Origin: Neptunomonas antarctica
GTDB taxonomy: Bacteria > Pseudomonadota > Gammaproteobacteria > Pseudomonadales > Balneatricaceae
NCBI RefSeq assembly: GCF_001305295.1
Contig: NZ_LJSI01000023.1
Location: 96,270 to 160,269 of the forward strand
Length of the DNA: 64,000 nt
Reading direction: 5' to 3'
The notes below the pieces were generated by a model that did not search any database, was not told the origin of the DNA, and saw nothing but the letters and a program-made list of their open reading frames with translations. The translations under genes and the position numbers were made by a program. The first letter of the stretch is position 1. Every line of letters starts with the position of its first letter. Below, piece by piece: positions 63,435 to 64,000 of this stretch.

Positions 63435-63437
63435 TAT
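63409..63437 (+). promoter_or_regulatory. Promoter of the tRNA-tuf operon
   Basis: -35 TTGCAA (63409-63414) and -10 TAATAT (63432-63437) are exactly 17 nt apart, followed by the GC-rich discriminator GTGCGCC. Such discriminators mark stringent-controlled tRNA promoters. It overlaps the end of the SPOR-like gene. Confidence 0.8.
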
Positions 63438-63454
63438 GTGCGCCACTTCGTTAA

Positions 63455-63530
<76 letters not shown>

Positions 63531-63543
63531 ACGAAGATGGTAA

Positions 63544-63627
63544 GGTGGGGTTCCCGAGTGGCTAAAGGGATCAGACTGTAAATCTGACGCGCAAGCTTCG
63601 GTGGTTCGAATCCACCCCCCACCACCA
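63544..63627 (+). tRNA. tyrU: tRNA-Tyr (anticodon GTA)
   Basis: An 84-nt tRNA with acceptor GGTGGGG/CCCCACC, anticodon GTA in CAGACTGTAAATCTG, a long variable arm typical of class II tRNAs, and an encoded CCA. Confidence 0.97.
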
Positions 63628-63643
63628 TTTTAAAAGCTTAGTC

Positions 63644-63718
63644 GCGGGTATGGTATAGTGGCTATTACCTCAGCCTTCCAAGCTGAAGAGGTGGGTTCGA
63701 TTCCCACTACCCGCTCCA
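63644..63718 (+). tRNA. glyT: tRNA-Gly (anticodon TCC)
   Basis: A 75-nt tRNA with acceptor GCGGGTA/TACCCGC, anticodon TCC in CAGCCTTCCAAGCTG, and an encoded CCA. Confidence 0.97.
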
Positions 63719-63757
63719 GAGCTGGCAAGCCTGAAGGCAAATATGTTGATAAGACTT

Positions 63758-63832
63758 GCTCATGTAGCTCAGGGGTAGAGCACACCCTTGGTAAGGGTGA
63801 GGTCGGCGGTTCAAATCCGCCCATGAGCTCCA
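63758..63832 (+). tRNA. thrT: tRNA-Thr (anticodon GGT)
   Basis: A 75-nt tRNA with acceptor GCTCATG/CATGAGC, anticodon GGT in ACCCTTGGTAAGGGT, and an encoded CCA. Confidence 0.97.
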
Positions 63833-63842
63833 TATATTCGAG

Positions 63843-63870
63843 AGGGTAGATATAGAGATATGTCTGCCCT
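63843..63870 (+). other. Hairpin between the last tRNA and tuf
   Basis: AGGGTAGATATA pairs with TATGTCTGCCCT through G-U pairs around GAGA, followed by TTGTTG. The T run is poor, so it may be an RNA processing site or weak attenuator rather than a terminator. Confidence 0.55.
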
Positions 63871-63924
63871 TTGTTGCATTTGTGATCTTGCGGTTCTTAA
63901 TTGACCGGTTTGGAGATAATAACG

Positions 63925-64000
63925 ATGGCTAAAAAAGCATTTGAGCGTAACCTGCCGCACGTCAACGTAGGCACAATTGGCCACGTTGACCATGGCAAAA
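63925..64000 (+). CDS. tuf: Elongation factor Tu, N-terminal part (cut by window end)
   Basis: From ATG 63925 the frame runs [20 protein letters not shown] and then VDHGK, the start of EF-Tu with its GTP-binding GHVDHGK P-loop. TTGGAG lies about 10 nt upstream. The preceding tRNA genes and the position match the E. coli tufB arrangement. Only the first 25 codons are visible. Confidence 0.97.
   Translation, partial: MAKKAFERNLPHVNVGTIGHVDHGK

Overview
The window reads as a continuous piece of chromosome from a gammaproteobacterium. The gene content and several E. coli-like gene orders fit a marine Oceanospirillales-type organism. This placement rests on synteny and protein style, not on a database search. 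Nearly every gene belongs to core metabolism, redox chemistry, cofactor synthesis or RNA/protein quality control. I see no prophage, plasmid, CRISPR array or intact insertion sequence. Coding density is high, with many 1-11 nt overlaps, and several convergent gene pairs share one two-way hairpin terminator. || Layout. 1-2.4 kb: tail of a TRAP transporter operon (DctP end, DctQ, DctM). 2.4-6.5 kb: a membrane protein, an RluA-type pseudouridine synthase, ilvA and rpiA. 6.5-10 kb: small AT-rich membrane ORFs and a large AsmA-like DUF748 protein. 9.9-13.7 kb: YbbA/YbbP-type ABC exporter divergent from tesA. 13.8-16.9 kb: DUF805, a DUF2799 lipoprotein, an FAH-family hydrolase, sodB and a small anchored four-cysteine protein. 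17-21.4 kb: nudE, yrfG, hslR, hslO, pckA, in the E. coli order. 21.5-28.7 kb: ppx, trxA, rho, ubiD, a ferredoxin-flavin reductase fusion and a DUF302 protein. 28.7-33.2 kb: hemCDXY on the minus strand, divergent from argH. 34.9-36.9 kb: a GcvR-like ACT regulator, a 14-bp tandem repeat, an AEC carrier and a 44-aa membrane peptide. 36.9-43 kb: fau, 6S RNA, zapA and a TIGR02449-type coiled coil on minus; ygfB, pepP, ubiH, ubiI on plus. 43-48.4 kb: a minus-strand signalling pair (CheB-CheR-PAS and PAS-GGDEF-EAL). 49-50.6 kb: gcvT-gcvH. 50.6-53.6 kb: rlmI, an aldo/keto reductase and a HAD-IB hydrolase. 53.8-60 kb: rppH, ptsP, a TANGO2/NRDE protein, a TauE/SafE carrier, lgt and thyA. 60-63.4 kb: a thioesterase, folA, birA, coaX and a SPOR-like protein. 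63.4-64 kb: four tRNA genes (Thr, Tyr, Gly, Thr) leading into tuf, cut by the window end. || How the genes work together. Three sets stand out: tetrapyrrole synthesis (hemC, hemD, with hemX/hemY); ubiquinone synthesis (ubiD, ubiH, ubiI, and the adjacent reductase); and one-carbon/folate metabolism (gcvT, gcvH, the GcvR-like regulator, fau, thyA, folA). The clearest break from conserved order lies between ubiI and gcvT, which are neighbours in E. coli. Here about 6 kb holds the CheB-CheR-PAS / GGDEF-EAL pair, a decayed coding fragment and a 560-nt gene-free stretch. gcvP is also absent downstream of gcvH. That 6-kb insertion is the most accessory-looking part of the window. I found no complete system that I could defend as entirely new. 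The best candidates for unannotated biology are two small membrane proteins (41 and 44 aa), the shared CATG start of tesA/ybbA, the 14-bp tandem repeat, and the signalling insertion.
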